Source of the DNA: Bacteroidales bacterium
GTDB lineage: Bacteria > Bacteroidota > Bacteroidia > Bacteroidales > F082
Assembly: GCA_017539045.1 (NCBI GenBank)
Contig: JAFYHS010000009.1
Span: 40,578 to 104,577, forward strand
Length of the DNA stretch: 64,000 nt
Direction of reading: 5' to 3'
The position numbers and the translations under genes are program-made. The notes under the pieces were generated by a model. The model was not told the origin of the DNA and searched no databases. It saw only the letters and a list, made by a program, of their open reading frames with translations. Positions 16,147 through 24,891 of the stretch are shown in pieces (the first letter of the stretch is position 1; every line of letters begins with the position of its first letter).

Positions 16147-18972
16147 ATGCCCGAAATGTCAACCAAATTTGTCCCCAAGCATAAAGGAGACAAAAACCCC
16201 AACCCGAAACTGCTGAAGTTTGTTCAAAAGGTCACCGACCGCATCCCTGGTAAGATCAAGATGACCAGCGATGCCCCAGAGTATTGGGGCTTGGCGTGTA
16301 TCTTTGAAGATGAGATGGATGCCACCACCCGCGAGGCTTCGCTCGACCTACTGTTGGATATGCTGCCTGGTAAACCTTTGAAGGTGCGTGAACACCGTAC
16401 CTACCAGCTGCTCCATGAATGGAACGCTAAGAAACACTACACTCCCGACGACGCTTCTTTCGACGAGCTGCTCGACAAACTGTCCTATTTTGGGATGCTG
16501 GAGTACGACTATGGCGACAAATACACCAAGGAAGGCCCCGTGGCAGGAACCACCTACAACCGCGAAGACCGTATCTACTGGGTGCCGATGTTCGTCCCAG
16601 GTTCGGCTGAATATACCAACATGAATACAGACCTGATGGACCGCCATCCCGAGCTGGCCATGTTTTTCGAACGAATGACGTTCTTGCCCTTGGAGAAGAT
16701 CACGCCTAGCATCCCCATGGGTGGCGCAGGCATCGGCATGCATGTCATCCCTGTGGAGAAGGCCATCAATATGGAAAACCAAAGTGTTGATATCGAGCAT
16801 ATTTCCTATTGGTTGAAGCGCTATGAAGGCCATCTGGCAGTGGGCATTTGCTCTTGCCGCTATGGCCGAAAGAAACTTGACGAGGGCTGCGCCGACGATT
16901 ACCGTGACTGGTGCATCGGCGTGGGCGACATGGCCGAATACCTTGCCGAGACGGGTCGTGGACACTTCATCACCTACGATGAGGCTATGGCGATCCTGAA
17001 AAAGGCCGAGGACAATGGCTTTGTGCATCAAATAACCAACGTCGACGGCGAAGGCAAGATTTTCGCTATATGCAATTGCAATGTCAAGATCTGTAATGCA
17101 TTGCGCACCTCACAGTTGTTCAATACACCTAACATGTCGAGAAGCGCTTACGTGGCCAAGGTTGACCCGAAGAACTGTGTGGCCTGTGGGCGTTGCGTGG
17201 AATACTGCCCCGCTGGCGCTGTCAGGCTGGGACAGAAGCTCTGTACCAAACATGGCGAACAAACCTATCCCAAACAGGAGCTTCCCGATGCCAAGAAATG
17301 GGGTCCGCATAAATGGACGGAAGACTACCGCGACAAGAACCGCATCAACTGCTATCCGACGGGTACCGCACCCTGTAAGACAGCCTGCCCAGCCCACATC
17401 GCCGTGCAAGGTTATCTGAAGAAAGCTGCTGAAGGCAAGTATAAGGAAGCCTTGGAACTCATCAAGCGCGAGAACCCCTTCCCAGCGGTCTGTGGTCGCG
17501 TGTGCAACCGTCGTTGCGAGGATGCCTGCACCCGTGGCACCATCGATCAGCCCATTGCCATCGATGCCGTCAAGAAATTCATCGCTGAGCAGGATCTCAA
17601 TGCCGACACGCGCTTTGTGCCCGAGATCAATATCGCGTCGAGCGTCATTGAGCGTTGGGACGAGAAGATCGCTGTCATCGGTGGTGGCCCTGCCGGTTTG
17701 AGTTGTGCTTATTATCTCGCCACGATGGGCTATTATCCCACAGTGTTCGAGAAGAATGATATTCCAGGAGGCATGTTGCAATACGGCATCCCTTCCTATA
17801 AACTTGACAAAGAGGTGATCAAGGCTGAAATCGACATCATGCGCGAGATTGGCGTTGACATCAAGACAGGCGTGGAAGTCGGCAAAGACATTACCATCCA
17901 ACAGCTGCGCGAGCAAGGCTATAAAGGCTTCTATGTGGCCATCGGTTGTCAAGGTGGCAAGCTGCCTGGCATCCCTGGTGAGACCATGTCGGGTACAACC
18001 ACGGCTATCGATTTCCTCCATCAAGCCAACTGCGGCCAGGTGAAGGTGGGTGGCAAAGTGGTCGTCGTCGGCGGTGGCAATGTGGCCATCGACGCAGCTC
18101 GTGTGGCCAAGTGCAGTGGTGCCGAAACGGTGACGATGCTCTCGCTGGAGACGGAAGACATCATGCCCGCCTCACTCGAGGAACGCCGCGAAGCCCGCGA
18201 AGACGGTGTGGTGATCAATCCTGGTTGGGGACCGAAAGAAGTGCTCGGCGAAGGCAAGGTCAGCGGCATCGTATTCAAGAAATGCACCTCGGTGTACGAC
18301 AACGAGCATCGTTTTGCACCTCAATATGATGAGAACGAACTTATTACCTTGGACGCCGATATGGTCATCTTCGCCATCGGTCAGACGGTCATTTTGAAGG
18401 ACCTGCTGAAAGACACCAAGGTGGAGTTCTTCCGTGGTGTGTATCCCGTGGCCGACAAGTTGACCTATCAGACCGCCGAAGCCGACATTTTTGTGGGTGG
18501 CGACTGCTATACCGGTCCTAAATTCGCCATCGATGCCATCGCAGCTGGTAAGGAAGCCGCTGAGAGTCTGCACCGCTATGTGCAGCACGGACACATGACC
18601 ATCGGACGCAACCGCCGCGACTTCATCGAACTCGACAAAGACGATATCATGGTGGAGTCGTACGACAATGGCTCGCGTCAGGTGGAAGGCGTGGCTGCCA
18701 AGGAGAATCCCTTCGGTGAATATATGGTGACCCTCAGCGAAGAACAGGTGCGTAAGGAGACTGCCCGTTGCTTGAGCTGTGGTGCTTCCGTCGTCGACGA
18801 GAACCGCTGCATCGGCTGTGGCATCTGTACTACCAAGTGCGGTTTCGATGCTATCCATCTCTATCGCGACCACCCAGAGGCTTCCCACATGGTCACCTCT
18901 GAGGACAAGTTCAGAGCCATTCTACCTTATATGCTCAAACGTACTGGTAAAATCATCTTTGGCAAAAAGTAA
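16147..18972 (+). CDS. Multi-[Fe-S] FAD/NAD(P)-dependent oxidoreductase (GltD-like core)
   Basis: 941-residue soluble redox protein. The N-terminal domain (about 1-330) is found fused to ferredoxins in anaerobes and carries Cys-rich CSCRYGRKKLDEGC...WC (C235, C237, C248, C256) and CNCNVKIC (C309, C311, C316). Next come a ferredoxin motif NCVACGRCVEYCPAGAV (C344-C354) and the GltD-type Fe-S region CYPTGTAPCKTACPAHI ... CGRVCNRRCEDACTRG (402-461). The FAD site is AVIGGGPAGLSCAYYLA (about 509) and the NAD(P) site VVVVGGGNVAIDAAR (about 637), with GGDCYTGPKFAIDAIAAGKEAA closing the FAD site. A C-terminal ferredoxin is CIGCGICTTKCGFDAI. It likely moves electrons between NAD(P)H and a ferredoxin-like or membrane partner. 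Flanked by hypB and hypA. ATG 16147 or 16156 may start it. Confidence 0.88.
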   Translation: MPEMSTKFVPKHKGDKNPNPKLLKFVQKVTDRIPGKIKMTSDAPEYWGLACIFEDEMDATTREASLDLLLDMLPGKPLKVREHRTYQLLHEWNAKKHYTPDDASFDELLDKLSYFGMLEYDYGDKYTKEGPVAGTTYNREDRIYWVPMFVPGSAEYTNMNTDLMDRHPELAMFFERMTFLPLEKITPSIPMGGAGIGMHVIPVEKAINMENQSVDIEHISYWLKRYEGHLAVGICSCRYGRKKLDEGCADDYRDWCIGVGDMAEYLAETGRGHFITYDEAMAILKKAEDNGFVHQITNVDGEGKIFAICNCNVKICNALRTSQLFNTPNMSRSAYVAKVDPKNCVACGRCVEYCPAGAVRLGQKLCTKHGEQTYPKQELPDAKKWGPHKWTEDYRDKNRINCYPTGTAPCKTACPAHIAVQGYLKKAAEGKYKEALELIKRENPFPAVCGRVCNRRCEDACTRGTIDQPIAIDAVKKFIAEQDLNADTRFVPEINIASSVIERWDEKIAVIGGGPAGLSCAYYLATMGYYPTVFEKNDIPGGMLQYGIPSYKLDKEVIKAEIDIMREIGVDIKTGVEVGKDITIQQLREQGYKGFYVAIGCQGGKLPGIPGETMSGTTTAIDFLHQANCGQVKVGGKVVVVGGGNVAIDAARVAKCSGAETVTMLSLETEDIMPASLEERREAREDGVVINPGWGPKEVLGEGKVSGIVFKKCTSVYDNEHRFAPQYDENELITLDADMVIFAIGQTVILKDLLKDTKVEFFRGVYPVADKLTYQTAEADIFVGGDCYTGPKFAIDAIAAGKEAAESLHRYVQHGHMTIGRNRRDFIELDKDDIMVESYDNGSRQVEGVAAKENPFGEYMVTLSEEQVRKETARCLSCGASVVDENRCIGCGICTTKCGFDAIHLYRDHPEASHMVTSEDKFRAILPYMLKRTGKIIFGKK

Positions 18973-18981
18973 TCTATTGTC

Positions 18982-19323
18982 ATGCACGAACTGGGAATCG
19001 TATTCTATATCGTCAAGGACGTCAAGCAGGTGGCCGAAGAAAACCATGTGGAGCATGTCTCCAGCGTGGTGATGGACATCGGTGAGGTGTCGACCGTGGT
19101 GCCGCATCTGCTCACCGATTGTTGGCGCTGGGCTGCCGATAAGGAAGACCTCCTTTGGGGTTGTGAGATGAAAGTCAACACCATCCCTGCGGTTACGCTT
19201 TGTGGCGACTGTAACAAGGAATACAAAACGGTCAAGTTTGGCAAGACATGTCCCTATTGTAACAGCAAAAACACCTGGCTGTTGCAGGGCAATGAAGTGG
19301 AAATCAATAGTATCATTGTTTAG
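18982..19323 (+). CDS. hypA: HypA nickel metallochaperone
   Basis: 113-residue Ni/Zn protein partnering HypB. It starts MHELGIV, with the Ni-binding M-H-E terminus (H2, E3), and has a zinc site CGDC...CPYC (C74, C77, C90, C93). Length and order match HypA/HybF. Nine bases separate it from the flavoprotein stop. The inserted residues WGCEMKVNTIPAVTLC follow the family fold. Confidence 0.94.
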   Translation: MHELGIVFYIVKDVKQVAEENHVEHVSSVVMDIGEVSTVVPHLLTDCWRWAADKEDLLWGCEMKVNTIPAVTLCGDCNKEYKTVKFGKTCPYCNSKNTWLLQGNEVEINSIIV

Positions 19324-19349
19324 TATTTAATCATAAAATCTTAATAATC

Positions 19350-19706
19350 ATGTCGTGTTTTATCGTCCCTTTAACGCAAGCCATCGCTACTAGCGCTTAC
19401 CGCAAAACGCATAAGAATACCATCGAAAGCGCTGAAGCATCGGTGCTCAAACGCAACCTGCCCGCTTTGGAAAAGATGCTTTGGGGTGGCTCGGTGATGC
19501 TCGTCGTGGATCATATTATCAACGGAGAGGTCACATGGCGCTATCCTTTCTTTACCGCTTTGGAAGAAGCGGGAGGCCTTCAGGTAATGCTCCATGAGAT
19601 GCTTACTGTAGGCCTGCCCATGTCAATCGTTCTGACGGCAGTGTGGGTGGGCTATGCCATCCTGAAAGAGCGCAAGAATAGAATTACTGTAACAAATGTT
19701 AAATAA
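19350..19706 (+). CDS. Small membrane protein of the hypA-DUF5692 operon
   Basis: 118 residues, not recognised. Two hydrophobic segments are evident, MLWGGSVMLVVDHII (about 44-58) and MLTVGLPMSIVLTAVWVGYAIL (about 85-106), with a basic tail KERKNR. A polar N-terminal part contains a conserved-looking TSAYRKTHKNT. The position between hypA and the DUF5692 gene, with gaps of 26 and 17 bases, suggests it is a small subunit of that membrane protein. Confidence 0.7.
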   Translation: MSCFIVPLTQAIATSAYRKTHKNTIESAEASVLKRNLPALEKMLWGGSVMLVVDHIINGEVTWRYPFFTALEEAGGLQVMLHEMLTVGLPMSIVLTAVWVGYAILKERKNRITVTNVK

Positions 19707-19723
19707 TTAAAAATCATTGCACT

Positions 19724-20827
19724 ATGTTTTTCCAAGTGTATGGGGCTAATGCCCTGTCTCAGTGGGGAATGATGCTCGTTGTCCTCGCTGGTCTTATCTT
19801 ACTGAACGAGTTTGCCCGTCGCACCAAGTTCGGCGGTATCTTTACTTTCTTGGTCGTTCCCGTTGCTTTGACGGCTTACTTCCTTGCCATCTGGCTTGGA
19901 GTCCGCAGCGGAGCACAGTGGGCGTTGGAAAACCAGACCCATGTCTATATGCAAGGCTGGTTCCATTATGCCAAGCTTTATGCAGCCACGGCTGGGTGTA
20001 TCGGCTTTATGATGATCAAATACAAATGGGGCATCGGCGCCAAGCACTGGTTCAAGCCTTTCCCATTCATCATCGTGGCTATCAACATCCTGATTGCCTG
20101 CGTCTCTGACTTCGAGAGCGCTGTGATGGGATGGAACAAGTGGTGGCTTACCTCCGAAGGCGTTTGGCAATACGGTGGTTGGCACAATGTCTTTAATGGT
20201 GTTGCCGGTTTGTTCAACATCTTCTGTATGACCGCTTGGTGGAATGTGTATGGTTCCAAGGACAAGAAAGACATGATTTGGGCCGACATGACCTGGGTCT
20301 ACATCGTCATCTATGACATTTGGAACTTTGCCTACACATACAACTGCCTGCCGACGCACAGCTGGTACTGCGGTATCGCCCTGTTGCTGGCTCCTACGGT
20401 GGCTGCTCTGCTGTGGAACCGTGGTGGCTGGATCCAGAACCGTGCCAACACCTTGGCCATCTGGTGCATGTTCGCACAGGTGTTCCCGCTCTTCCAGGAG
20501 ACCTTCAAAGACGGTCGTCAATGGTTCAGCTGGGCTACACTTCCTGTTCTCTATCCTGAAGGTGTCACCACCATTGAGAAGCTGTACGCTGCAGGCGGAC
20601 AGGCGGCCGTTGACGGCATTGTGGGCACTACCGTAGATCCTTCCGTCGTAGCGGCCAATCCTACCATGATGATGGTGATCAGCACACTCGCTCTGATAGT
20701 GAACATCGTTGCACTTTGCTACATCATCTCGGTTTCCAAGAAACGTCACATCAACCCGTACAAGGAAGACGTCTTCGTCAACCAGAAGTACTACAAAGAC
20801 GCCATGGCTCGTGCCGATGTCGATTGA
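19724..20827 (+). CDS. DUF5692-family polytopic membrane protein
   Basis: 367 residues with about eight or nine hydrophobic segments, beginning WGMMLVVLAGLILLNEFARR. Trp- and aromatic-rich loops (CVSDFESAVMGWNKWW, WHNVFNGVAGLFN, WADMTWVYIVIYDIWNFAYTYN) match what I know as DUF5692, a family without assigned function. It carries conserved acidic and aromatic residues inside the membrane that could serve ion or cofactor transfer; this is inference. It is the last gene of the operon and is followed by a strong terminator. Confidence 0.75.
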   Translation: MFFQVYGANALSQWGMMLVVLAGLILLNEFARRTKFGGIFTFLVVPVALTAYFLAIWLGVRSGAQWALENQTHVYMQGWFHYAKLYAATAGCIGFMMIKYKWGIGAKHWFKPFPFIIVAINILIACVSDFESAVMGWNKWWLTSEGVWQYGGWHNVFNGVAGLFNIFCMTAWWNVYGSKDKKDMIWADMTWVYIVIYDIWNFAYTYNCLPTHSWYCGIALLLAPTVAALLWNRGGWIQNRANTLAIWCMFAQVFPLFQETFKDGRQWFSWATLPVLYPEGVTTIEKLYAAGGQAAVDGIVGTTVDPSVVAANPTMMMVISTLALIVNIVALCYIISVSKKRHINPYKEDVFVNQKYYKDAMARADVD

Positions 20828-20850
20828 TGTTGCAACCTATTTAAAGCATA

Positions 20851-20879
20851 AAAGTCCGCAGACAACTGCGGACTTTTTT
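20851..20879 (+). terminator. Intrinsic terminator closing the hyp/DUF5692 operon
   Basis: Perfect 11-bp stem AAAGTCCGCAG / CTGCGGACTTT around ACAA, followed by Ts. Confidence 0.9.
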
Positions 20880-20935
20880 GTTTGCCTCATAATACAATTT
20901 GTTTGCTTTAATTATGCTTTGATTGATTAATTCCG

Positions 20936-20944
20936 TATCTTTGC
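20936..20944 (+). promoter_or_regulatory. -7 element of the aminolipid synthase gene
   Basis: TATCTTTGC matches TAnnTTTGC, 35 bases before the start codon. Confidence 0.6.
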
Positions 20945-20979
20945 CGTTTGAAACCTAAAACTCGACGGGCTCGATAACC

Positions 20980-22767
20980 ATGCGAAAAGTAGTTACAACA
21001 TCGGATCTCAAGAACGCTTTGGGCTTGAAAGGCTTCTTCGGCAATTGTGTCGCAGGCTTGGCCTATGGTTATCTCCGTTTGGGTAAAATCAATCGTTTGT
21101 TTGATGGGGCTGCTGATTATCAGGGACCTGCGTTTGCCGACCATCTCATCGAGAATATGGGCATCACCATCGACGTCAGTCCTGAGCAACTGGAGAATAT
21201 CCCTAAGGAGGGTGGCTTCGTGGTAGTCAGCAACCATCCCTTTGGCGCCATCGAAGGCGTGATGCTGTTGAGCGTCATCGCCAAGGTGCGTCCCGATTTC
21301 AAGGTGATGGCCAACTTCATCCTCTCACACATCCCCAACCTAAAGGAATGTTTCTTCGCCGTCAACCCGTTCGAGAAGAATCCCGAGTGGAAAAGCAGCG
21401 TAGGGGGCATCAAAGGCGCCATACTTTATCTTGAGGCAGGCAACGGCTTGGGCATATTTCCTGCTGGTGAGGTGTCGCGCTATCATGGCCACGACTATCC
21501 TGAGGACCTGCCTTGGAGCACTTCCATCGCCCGTATCATCAAGAACGCCAACGTTCCTGTGATTCCCGTGTTTTGGGATGGTCGTAACTCCAAACTGTTT
21601 TATGCGGTCGACAAGATCCATCCTATGATGGGCACGGCACGCCTGACCAAGGAACTGATTAACAAGCACGATACCAATTTCAATTTGCAAATAGGCAAGC
21701 CGATTCTGCCTTCCGAAGTGGCCTCATACGAGAAGCCGGCTGACTTGGCCGCCTACCTGCGTAGTCGTTCCTATGCCCTCGAAGCCAATATTCCAGGGAA
21801 AGTCCTTGGGACGCCATCGACGAAACAAGCCGAGATTGAAGCACCGACGGATTTGTCGGCGATGTTAAAGGAGCTGGAGGCTATTCGAGAGAAGTCTTTC
21901 TTGTATTCTGCCTCCGATTACGATTGTTATCTTGCAGACTATGAAGACATACCGAACTTGATGCACGAGATTGCCCGTCTGCGCGAGGAGACCTTCCGTG
22001 CCATCGGTGAGGGTACTGGCAAGAGTCTCGACCAGGATGAGTTTGACACACATTTCAAGCACCTGATCCTTTGGGACAACGCCAAACAGAAGATAGCAGG
22101 TTGCTATCGTTTGGGCATCGGCAGTGATATCATTCCGAGATTTGGTATCAAAGGCTTCTATATCAGCACTTTGTTCAATATCCGTGAGGCCTTCTCCGAA
22201 AAGCTGGCGCACACCATAGAACTGGGCCGTTCTTTCGTCGCCCTCGACTATCAAAAGGAGGTACTTCCTTTGGTGTTGTTGTTGCGTGGCTTGTCGGATG
22301 TGGTGGTTCGCTATCCCGACATCAACCATTTTATTGGCCCGGTGAGCATCAGCGCCTGGTATCCGAAGTTCTACATGAGCATGATCGTGAAGTATGTGTC
22401 CGAGAAGCATCCCGTGAGTGAGGACCTGGCCCACATGGTCACGCCGCTGACGCCTTTCCATTCCGATTTCCTGAAGGCGGATCCCGAGGTGCTGATGAAT
22501 GGCAATATGGAATCGATCGACAAGTTCGACAAGTTCATGTTCCGCTTGAGCAACGGTCAATATCGTCTTCCCACCTTGTTCAAGAAATACCTGAAGCTGA
22601 ACGCCAAGTTCCTTTGCTTCAATGTCGATCCCGACTTCAACGACACGCTCGACGCTTTGCTTTTCCTTACCTTCACTGATTTCCCCGAAGACGAAGTCAT
22701 GCCGCTCTTCCGTGACAGCAGCGACGAAGAGAAAGAAATCGTTAGGAAAAGATTTGGGTATATTTAA
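20980..22767 (+). CDS. OlsF/Gls-like bifunctional acyltransferase (aminolipid synthesis)
   Basis: 595 residues joining two acyltransferase domains. The N-terminal PlsC-like domain has VVSNHPFGAIEG (H86; an H-x4-x variant of the HX4D motif) and IFPAGEVSR (about 159-167), for O-acylation. The C-terminal domain (about 300-570) is a GNAT/OlsB-like N-acyltransferase (DYDCYLADYEDIPNLMHEIARLREETFRAIGEG, KIAGCYRLGIG, LGRSFVALDYQK). Family knowledge: OlsF makes ornithine lipids in one polypeptide, and GlsB/GlsA make glycine lipids in Bacteroides as two proteins. Which amino acid is used here cannot be read from the sequence. Own promoter; convergent with rsmD. Confidence 0.8.
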   Translation: MRKVVTTSDLKNALGLKGFFGNCVAGLAYGYLRLGKINRLFDGAADYQGPAFADHLIENMGITIDVSPEQLENIPKEGGFVVVSNHPFGAIEGVMLLSVIAKVRPDFKVMANFILSHIPNLKECFFAVNPFEKNPEWKSSVGGIKGAILYLEAGNGLGIFPAGEVSRYHGHDYPEDLPWSTSIARIIKNANVPVIPVFWDGRNSKLFYAVDKIHPMMGTARLTKELINKHDTNFNLQIGKPILPSEVASYEKPADLAAYLRSRSYALEANIPGKVLGTPSTKQAEIEAPTDLSAMLKELEAIREKSFLYSASDYDCYLADYEDIPNLMHEIARLREETFRAIGEGTGKSLDQDEFDTHFKHLILWDNAKQKIAGCYRLGIGSDIIPRFGIKGFYISTLFNIREAFSEKLAHTIELGRSFVALDYQKEVLPLVLLLRGLSDVVVRYPDINHFIGPVSISAWYPKFYMSMIVKYVSEKHPVSEDLAHMVTPLTPFHSDFLKADPEVLMNGNMESIDKFDKFMFRLSNGQYRLPTLFKKYLKLNAKFLCFNVDPDFNDTLDALLFLTFTDFPEDEVMPLFRDSSDEEKEIVRKRFGYI

Positions 22768-22774
22768 TTAGGAG

Positions 22775-23344
22775 TTATTCTTCCGATGTTTCAGCTCCCT
22801 CTTCTTCAATGGTCTGAGCGAAGAAGCTGAAATTCACTTTGCCATAATGCCTTTGTTCCATGAAGTGGGGATGTTCTTCAAAGCTCTGGTATTTGTCGTG
22901 CTCCAACACGAACATGCCGTTTTCCTTCAACAGATTGTTGTCAAAAATGAGTTGTACCAACTCGTTGTAATGCTCACAGTCGTAAGGTGGGTCGGCAAAG
23001 ATGAGGTCATATTGCATCTTGTGGGTGTCGAGGAAGCGAAACACGTCGGAACGAACGACAAGCAGTTCTTTCATGGTGAGTTTGTTGGCGGTCTCACGGA
23101 TGAACTTCACGCAGCCGAAGTCCTGGTCGACAGCCACCACCTTGGGGCAGCCTCTTGAGACGAGTTCGTACGAGATGTTGCCCGTGCCGGCAAAGAGGTC
23201 CATGGCCTCGGTCTCTTCAAAGTCATAGTAGTTCTCCAAGATGTTGAACAGGCTTTCCTTGGCCATGTCGGTGGTGGGTCGCACTGGCAGGTTGTTGGGC
23301 GCCACAATCTGTCGCCGTTGGTATCTTCCTCTAATGATTCTCAT
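22775..23344 (-). CDS. rsmD: 16S rRNA (guanine-N2) methyltransferase RsmD
   Basis: 189 residues; methylates G966 of 16S rRNA during 30S assembly. Motifs: MRIIRGRYQRRQIVAP, RPTTDMAKESLFNIL, SAM site AMDLFAGTGNISYEL and catalytic FADPPYD. The start overlaps the stop of the DUF3822 gene by 4 bases. The C-terminal tail EEEGAETSEE is acidic. It converges on the aminolipid gene with only 7 bases between the two stops. Confidence 0.93.
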   Translation of the reverse strand: MRIIRGRYQRRQIVAPNNLPVRPTTDMAKESLFNILENYYDFEETEAMDLFAGTGNISYELVSRGCPKVVAVDQDFGCVKFIRETANKLTMKELLVVRSDVFRFLDTHKMQYDLIFADPPYDCEHYNELVQLIFDNNLLKENGMFVLEHDKYQSFEEHPHFMEQRHYGKVNFSFFAQTIEEEGAETSEE

Positions 23345-24192
23345 CTCAATGCTTGGTAATGAAGGTAATAATACTGATAAGGCACGTCCTCCAAGGCTTT
23401 GCTGACTTTGAGCTCATGACGGTCCTCCACAAAACAGAGGTCTCTCACGTAACGGCCGCAGAGGTCAACGATTTCGGAGGCGGGCAGGATGAGTCCGGTG
23501 AAACAAACGGGTGTATCCATGCCTGAAAGGCCATTCTGCTCCATGGCAAAGACCAAGAAGTAGGCGAAATCGTCTTTGGTGTTGAACCTATAGTTGTTGA
23601 AGAAAGAGAGCCTCCCTTCCCTTTGGATGAGCATGTCGAAATCGCGGTTTCTGACGTTGACAAACACACAATGGTCTTCTGGGTTTTGCATAACACTGTT
23701 GATGAACACGCTGCTAGAATGGGTCACTTGGGCGTGTTTCCATTTGGCCATAATCTTGTCTTTCAGATCCTTCGACCAGGCGAAGACATTGTAGCATCCC
23801 ACGCCTTCCAATAGCTCGGCCTGCAACGTGTAACGGTTGGGCACCTGGAAAGCGAAGTCAAGGTACTGGCTTTGGTCGGCTTCGTTGTATAGCGCTTGGG
23901 GGACGAGGGCGTTATATCGTTCGTCGATGATGCATGTCACCGATTCGAACTCCTTGTGGTTCAAGTCTTTGGCTTCCAATGCCCGTTCAAGGGCATGGAA
24001 AAGGTCGTCGCTGCTGTTCAGTAGCTCCGATTGGTAGTATTCCAAGCCCAAGAGGGTCTTGCTTGCATCATCGAGAAGGGCAAAAGAAAAACCACCCAAC
24101 GTACATTGGATGGTCATTCTGTATTGGGATGACTTCTCGACATCAAGTTCCTCGTCAAACTTGGAGATATAAGGATTCAATGATGCCGTCAT
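23341..24192 (-). CDS. DUF3822 family protein
   Basis: 283-residue cytoplasmic protein of the DUF3822 family, found upstream of rsmD throughout Bacteroidota. It has an actin/hexokinase-like pattern of beta-rich halves (MTIQCTLGGFSFALLDD, ESVTCIIDERYNALVP, HCVFVNVRNRDFDMLIQREGR, SFFNNYRFNTKDDFAYFLVF). Function unknown. The tight 4-base overlap with rsmD predicts coupled translation. Confidence 0.85.
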   Translation of the reverse strand: MTASLNPYISKFDEELDVEKSSQYRMTIQCTLGGFSFALLDDASKTLLGLEYYQSELLNSSDDLFHALERALEAKDLNHKEFESVTCIIDERYNALVPQALYNEADQSQYLDFAFQVPNRYTLQAELLEGVGCYNVFAWSKDLKDKIMAKWKHAQVTHSSSVFINSVMQNPEDHCVFVNVRNRDFDMLIQREGRLSFFNNYRFNTKDDFAYFLVFAMEQNGLSGMDTPVCFTGLILPASEIVDLCGRYVRDLCFVEDRHELKVSKALEDVPYQYYYLHYQALR

Positions 24193-24205
24193 TCATCAGG
24201 CTGGT

Positions 24206-24847
24206 TTAGAGTTTCTCCCAGTTGCCGTCGGTGGTGGCTTCTTCCATGGAGCCCACTCTCAGACCGGCATAGCGGTTGATGCTTTCCTTTTCAGCCTTGG
24301 CATTGTCGCGGCGTTGGTTCCATTCCTTCTCATTGAAGTTGGCGCCAGGAGTGGCCAGGTAGACTTCATAAGGCGTACGGGCTTCGAACACCGGGATGTC
24401 GATACCGTTACGCTTGATCATGCCGGCTTCCAGTTCAAACTGTTGCTGGTTCTCTGCAAAAGGCACATACTTCAGGTCGTTGATGTTGAAGTTCTCTCTA
24501 CTCGACTTGATGGAGTCCATCACCTTAACGAAGCCCAAAGTGTCGTTGATGGTGCGGGTGAAGGTGGTGTCGGTCGGGTCGGGAACGATCTTCACGATCG
24601 GGATCTCGGCGGTTTGGCAGAATTGGATCAATGAGTCAAAATCGGCCGTGTACTTGTTGTTGGCGTTTTTGTAAAGCACCTCGGCGTTACGGATGTCGAT
24701 AAGACGTTCGACGACCTTGGTCTCACGGGCTTTCTGTTCGTTGTTGAACTTGATGGGAGCCTGAATGCTCTTGACCACTTGCCAAGCTAAGAACACGATA
24801 ACTGCAAACAGCAGGATGTTGATGAGAATTGATAATCCTTTTTTCAT
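24206..24847 (-). CDS. Pseudopilin-like single-pass membrane protein
   Basis: 213 residues. A single N-terminal membrane segment (ILINILLFAVIVFLAWQVV) is followed by VVERLIDIRNAEVLYKNANN and KYTADFDSLIQF, the layout of type II secretion pseudopilins (long helix, then a short globular domain). A prepilin peptidase site (G before F-x4-E) is absent, so it is not a normal pilin. Function unknown. It stands 13 bases upstream of the DUF3822 gene on the same strand and carries the promoter of the group. Confidence 0.65.
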   Translation of the reverse strand: MKKGLSILINILLFAVIVFLAWQVVKSIQAPIKFNNEQKARETKVVERLIDIRNAEVLYKNANNKYTADFDSLIQFCQTAEIPIVKIVPDPTDTTFTRTINDTLGFVKVMDSIKSSRENFNINDLKYVPFAENQQQFELEAGMIKRNGIDIPVFEARTPYEVYLATPGANFNEKEWNQRRDNAKAEKESINRYAGLRVGSMEEATTDGNWEKL

Positions 24848-24891
24848 TTTTGTATGAGTTTTCTAATTATTATTTCAACGTCTGATTGGCG

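Noticed and set aside
16348-18888. Minus-strand ORFs opposite the Fe-S flavoprotein
   Set aside because: The sense frame holds all ferredoxin, FAD and NAD(P) motifs; the antisense translations have none.
15429-19323. A NiFe hydrogenase operon
   Set aside because: hypA and hypB are present but no large or small hydrogenase subunit with the L1/L2 CxxC motifs, and no hypC/D/E/F. The flavoprotein is not a hydrogenase.
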